Assembly (NCBI GenBank): GCA_945890905.1
Contig: CAMDDI010000151.1
Location: 1 to 8,486 of the forward strand
Origin: Bacteriovorax stolpii
GTDB taxonomy: Bacteria; Bdellovibrionota; Bacteriovoracia; Bacteriovoracales; Bacteriovoracaceae
Reading direction: 5' to 3'
Length of the DNA stretch: 8,486 nucleotides
Shown: positions 5,901 to 8,486 of the stretch, one piece after another
Layout: each line of letters starts with the position of its first letter
How positions within the stretch are numbered: position 1 is the first letter of the stretch
The notes under the pieces: generated by a model
Databases searched by the model: none
What the model was told of the DNA's origin: nothing
What the model saw: only the letters and a program-made list of their open reading frames with translations
Made by a program: the position numbers and the translations under genes

Positions 5901-6251
5901 GTGGATTACGAGGAAAACGGCCTTAGTTTGAGGCAAATTGCGGCTAAAAAAGTTCACTCCCGCAGCACGATTTCTAAGTTTTTGAAGCAATCTGGAGTCT
6001 CACTCCGTGCGTCTGGTCAAGGACATGGAAATCCTTCTCAGTTGAAATTTGGGTATCGGAAAATTGAGGGAGGAGTGGTCCCGCATAAAGGAGAGCTGCA
6101 GATTATTGAGGCCATCAAGGACTTTCGAACGGAGGGCTTAAAGATGAGACAAATAGCTGAGAGGATGACAGCTTTAAGAATCCCTTCAAAAAACAAAAAA
6201 TTAAAATGGCATCCAATGATGGTGAAAAGAATTATTGATTCTGAACTATAA
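5901..6251 (+). CDS. Helix-turn-helix protein like the C-terminal domain of serine recombinases, no catalytic domain
   Basis: It has 116 residues from a GTG start. Residues 7-33 form a helix-turn-helix ('GLSLRQIAAKKVHSRSTISK'). Then comes a segment like the recombinase domain of large serine recombinases: 'QLKFGYRKIEGGVVPHKGE', 'IEAIKDFRTEGLKMRQIAER', 'RIPSKN' and 'KWHPMMVKRII' (47-112). This matches the family pattern GYR...VPH..E...I...R..G.S...IA..LN...IPT...WHP..V.RIL. There is no resolvase N-terminal domain or catalytic serine, so it is probably DNA-binding only. The start is uncertain: the GTG has no good ribosome binding site, and the frame is open to 5784 with likely family sequence before the GTG ('NQSKEISALLVDYEENG') but no ATG. 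It may be a 5'-truncated remnant. It ends tail-to-tail with the next gene, overlapping by 6 bases. Confidence 0.55.
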   Translation: MDYEENGLSLRQIAAKKVHSRSTISKFLKQSGVSLRASGQGHGNPSQLKFGYRKIEGGVVPHKGELQIIEAIKDFRTEGLKMRQIAERMTALRIPSKNKKLKWHPMMVKRIIDSEL

Positions 6252-7259
6252 GATTTGAGGACATTCAAAGTCTTCTTTGAAAGAGTCGAATGACTTTGTA
6301 CTAATGCCTGAAGGTAGGATATCCTTACTTCTTAAATTTTCAGTGTAATGACTAAAAACATCGGAAGGAAAATGATTGGGAGCCTTTAGCTTCTTTTGTA
6401 ACAAAGCTTGATCACGAGAACTTATAAGAAATTCAAATGGTGCAATAAGTTTTCCTTTAAATTTTGGCAAATCGTCTCTGTTTAAAATTGCTAAGCATTG
6501 ATTTGGTTCTGAAAAACAGTATGGTTCTTGTTCTGATAACTCATCTCCGGGGAAAATTCTTATTGGCTTGAGAGATTCATTAAGCAGTAAACAGCCTTTG
6601 CTATTTTCAATATGCCCTTCGTTGTTAAGTTTATATTTCCCTAACCTGGTTAAAACTACTCCATGTCGACATGAAGTGATAAATAACCCCGGCCCATTCA
6701 TTGCCAAGTTAAAAATTGTTGGATCTGTTTTATCAGCCTCCGTTAAAGTATATTGAAGACCATACTCAGAGAAAAGTTCTTCATTGGATGCTCTTTCGCA
6801 GTTTAAACTTTTTTCGATATACCATTTACCGTTCTTCTGGCGAGCTTTTACGATTGAGTATTTTTTTCTTGGACATTTCTTATCCAAGATAGCCATGATT
6901 ATTATTGGTTCTCCAGTATGAAGATCACCATTTTTATTCGTTAGTAATTCTGGCCCGAAATAACCACTGAACTTTGAGCTTTTTGACATTGGTATTTTTG
7001 TACCAAGTGCCTTTAGTCGACAAAACGCTTCTTGAAGAGTCATGCTTCTCGAAGAATTTTTGTTGGGCGAGATTTTTGGACTGGATGATTTGGTTTGGAC
7101 CTCACTGGAGTTTGAAGAATCTTTTTCAATCGTCTGCTTTGTCTGAATACTAGAAAACTGTTTATTGTATTGAGTCAGATTTATACTATTGTTTGAAAAA
7201 TAAATAATGGCGATTACGACCATGGCCAAGAGCAGATAATGGAATCTGTTTATTTTCAC
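6246..7259 (-). CDS. Membrane-anchored or secreted protein with a flagellar hook/rod-like motif
   Basis: It has 337 residues from a GTG start, directly preceded by an in-frame TAA; ribosome binding is weak (GGCGGG). Residues 7-21 (HYLLLAMVVIAIIYF) are an N-terminal membrane segment or uncleaved signal anchor, followed by a Ser/Lys/Asn-rich linker (about 22-72). The exported part has seven cysteines beyond the linker (C80, C129, C154, C197, C223, C248, C255). Residues 183-227 read 'FNLAMNGPGLFITS', 'VVLTRLGKYKLNNEGHIENS' and 'KGCLLLN'. These match the order of the flagellar rod/hook pattern (DLAIxGxGFF ... TRxGxFxxDxxGxLVxxxGxxLLG). The rest is not recognised. A true flagellar role is unlikely given the anchor and the neighbours; the likeness may mark a reused fold. 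It lies 50 bases after the small secreted protein gene on the same strand. Confidence 0.7.
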   Translation of the reverse strand: MKINRFHYLLLAMVVIAIIYFSNNSINLTQYNKQFSSIQTKQTIEKDSSNSSEVQTKSSSPKISPNKNSSRSMTLQEAFCRLKALGTKIPMSKSSKFSGYFGPELLTNKNGDLHTGEPIIIMAILDKKCPRKKYSIVKARQKNGKWYIEKSLNCERASNEELFSEYGLQYTLTEADKTDPTIFNLAMNGPGLFITSCRHGVVLTRLGKYKLNNEGHIENSKGCLLLNESLKPIRIFPGDELSEQEPYCFSEPNQCLAILNRDDLPKFKGKLIAPFEFLISSRDQALLQKKLKAPNHFPSDVFSHYTENLRSKDILPSGISTKSFDSFKEDFECPQIL

Positions 7260-7309
7260 TTACACACCCGCCAAATAATTCATTTTGAATATATTACCTT
7301 TATATTTAC

Positions 7310-7792
7310 TTATTCTGGTTTTACGTCACCCCAATAGTTCTTTGGTAACTCGCAATAATCCGAGATGTAGGCTTTGCACTTATTTTTGACCTGTAAACGA
7401 GTAAAGTAGGCAGAAGTCTCATTTTTGGTATTTGTGAACCGTTCCGGGATGCCTTTGATGTACTTATACTTTGGATCTGGAGTCTCGTCGCTAGGGTGTG
7501 TGCCGACTATGCGAACTGTTCCTTCATCCTCCATCATTTTGAGGTACTCTTTTTCTTCTTCGTGACAATGCTTGATTGTAAGAGGACGCCGATAAAAGAA
7601 AACGTAAACTCTATCGCCATCAAGAACATAGGCTCCGAGGTAGGAATTTCCACTCTCGGGACGGTCAGTGCAGGAGAGCCAAACGTCTTTTTTATCTGCC
7701 TCAATATCAATAAAATACTTTAGGCGTTTATGAATTTTTACCGATGAAAATGCTGATGAAGTAATAATTAGTGATAGGAATAATATTTTCAT
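7310..7792 (-). CDS. Small secreted protein with four cysteines
   Basis: Not recognised as a family. It has 160 residues with a clear Sec signal peptide (MKILFLSLIITSSAFS, cut probably near residue 16 or 17). The mature part is about 143 residues with C41, C76, C139 and C147, an even number that could form two disulfides outside the cytoplasm. It is rich in aromatic and charged residues, with a beta-like stretch 'YLGAYVLDGDRVYVFFYRR'. The ATG overlaps the stop of the transglycosylase gene (ATGA, 7789-7792), and GGGAG (7798-7802, minus strand) serves as ribosome binding site, so the two are made together. A role as partner, inhibitor or co-secreted effector of the transglycosylase is inference from this coupling only. 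Confidence 0.75.
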   Translation of the reverse strand: MKILFLSLIITSSAFSSVKIHKRLKYFIDIEADKKDVWLSCTDRPESGNSYLGAYVLDGDRVYVFFYRRPLTIKHCHEEEKEYLKMMEDEGTVRIVGTHPSDETPDPKYKYIKGIPERFTNTKNETSAYFTRLQVKNKCKAYISDYCELPKNYWGDVKPE

Positions 7793-8486
7793 TGATTCTC
7801 CCTCTTGGCATTAAGCCTCTTGTGAAGTTCTTTTAACTTCTTCATGATCTCATCTGTCTTCTTATCTTTTCCAATATCGTTATAAATTCCTTTGTACTCA
7901 GCAGCAGCTTCTTCCCATGTGATTTTTCTTTTAAGTCTGTTTTCTGCAAGAAATTTTTTATGATGAAGCCATCGAATCCCCGCCGCCACATTGGTTACAG
8001 GGTCACGGCTTTCATCTGCAGTTAATTCGATATGATGATTACGAAGTTCCCCTTTAAGGTTCTGCATAATTTTTCGGGTGGACTCCGTCACTTGAATTAA
8101 ACCACGAGCTAAACCGTCATTGCTTTTTTGGTCTTTCACAAGGTTAAAACTTGATTCTGTTGCAATCAGGGCCTTGATAAAGTCCGGAGTTGGAGGATCT
8201 TCAGGCTTGAGGATCTCATTCCAGAATTTTGTCCAGCCAGCAATTAAAAGATCATACTTATTTCCATTGGGAAAATCTAACGAGTCTGGGACTGGCATCG
8301 CCTTAGAATCGTTCATAAGAGTCCTGAAATGAGTTTCAGCAATCTCCCTTAATTCGTCTGAAGTATAGAATTCGGATTTTCTTTTAGGGTTTAATTGGCA
8401 ATGACCTTGTCTGACAGTTGTCCTCGCTGGACCTTTTCCACTTGCTGGAACTGTAAGAGGATGGGTTTTCACCCAATGCTCTCCCG
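7789..8486 (-). CDS. Lytic transglycosylase, GH23/SLT-like (5' end beyond window)
   Basis: This enzyme type cleaves the glycan strands of peptidoglycan, forming 1,6-anhydro ends. Counting from the GTG at 8472, the SLT domain shows the catalytic Glu E106 in 'ALIATESSF', 'LARGLIQVTEST' (121-132), 'NVAAGIRWLHHKKF' (161-174) and 'EEAAAEYKGI' (187-196), in the usual GH23 order. Before it lies 'YDLLIAGWTKFWNEIL' and, further up, 'GHCQLNP'. The GTG is not the real start: the frame stays open to the window edge and reads 'GEHWVKTH', which matches 'GYHWVREH' in the broken paralogue at 4433-5113. The N-terminal part, with any signal peptide, therefore lies outside. The end is a lysine-rich helix. It is coupled by ATGA to the small secreted protein gene downstream. 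Confidence 0.85.
   Translation of the reverse strand, partial: GEHWVKTHPLTVPASGKGPARTTVRQGHCQLNPKRKSEFYTSDELREIAETHFRTLMNDSKAMPVPDSLDFPNGNKYDLLIAGWTKFWNEILKPEDPPTPDFIKALIATESSFNLVKDQKSNDGLARGLIQVTESTRKIMQNLKGELRNHHIELTADESRDPVTNVAAGIRWLHHKKFLAENRLKRKITWEEAAAEYKGIYNDIGKDKKTDEIMKKLKELHKRLNAKRENQ

Overview
The window is a stretch of a moderately AT-rich bacterial chromosome. Clear Shine-Dalgarno sequences (GGAGG, AAGGAG), ATGA gene overlaps and a UUCG-loop terminator fit a Gram-negative bacterium. The mix of a 2-oxoacid dehydrogenase cluster, a tandem universal stress protein, small secreted proteins and a GH23-like lytic transglycosylase suggests the Bdellovibrionota/former Deltaproteobacteria, but this is only an impression from gene content. 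No rRNA, tRNA or CRISPR array was seen.

Left part (1-3801) is intact and looks like core chromosome. On the plus strand, the end of a 2-oxoacid dehydrogenase E1 beta subunit overlaps an E2 acyltransferase by ATGA, and the E2 overlaps a stand-alone acyl carrier protein by 59 bases. The three look like one translationally coupled unit that could pass an acyl group from E1 to lipoyl-E2 and perhaps to the carrier protein. An NAD-type short-chain dehydrogenase runs towards them on the minus strand, and its last codons overlap the end of the carrier protein gene. Upstream of the dehydrogenase is a strong minus-strand hairpin terminator. It is preceded by a possible structured RNA, either a separate small RNA or a leader/attenuator of the dehydrogenase. 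A two-domain universal stress protein follows on the plus strand.

Middle part (about 3802-5900) is a graveyard. Two diverged direct repeats of about 40 bases (4073-4113 and 5790-5831) bracket minus-strand remnants: a lytic transglycosylase broken by an amber codon and a probable frameshift, and a MntA-HepT toxin-antitoxin pair inactivated by a nonsense codon in hepT and a frameshift at an A8 tract in mntA. Just beyond the right repeat is a helix-turn-helix protein like the C-terminal part of serine recombinases, with no catalytic domain. Together these suggest an old, decayed mobile island.

Right part (6246-8486) is a minus-strand group of exported or envelope proteins: a lytic transglycosylase (5' end beyond the window, an intact paralogue of the broken copy), a small cysteine-containing secreted protein overlapping it by ATGA, and a membrane-anchored protein with a stretch resembling the N-terminal motif of flagellar hook/rod proteins. 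The transglycosylase and the small secreted protein are probably made together. The third gene lies 50 bases further on and may share the transcript.
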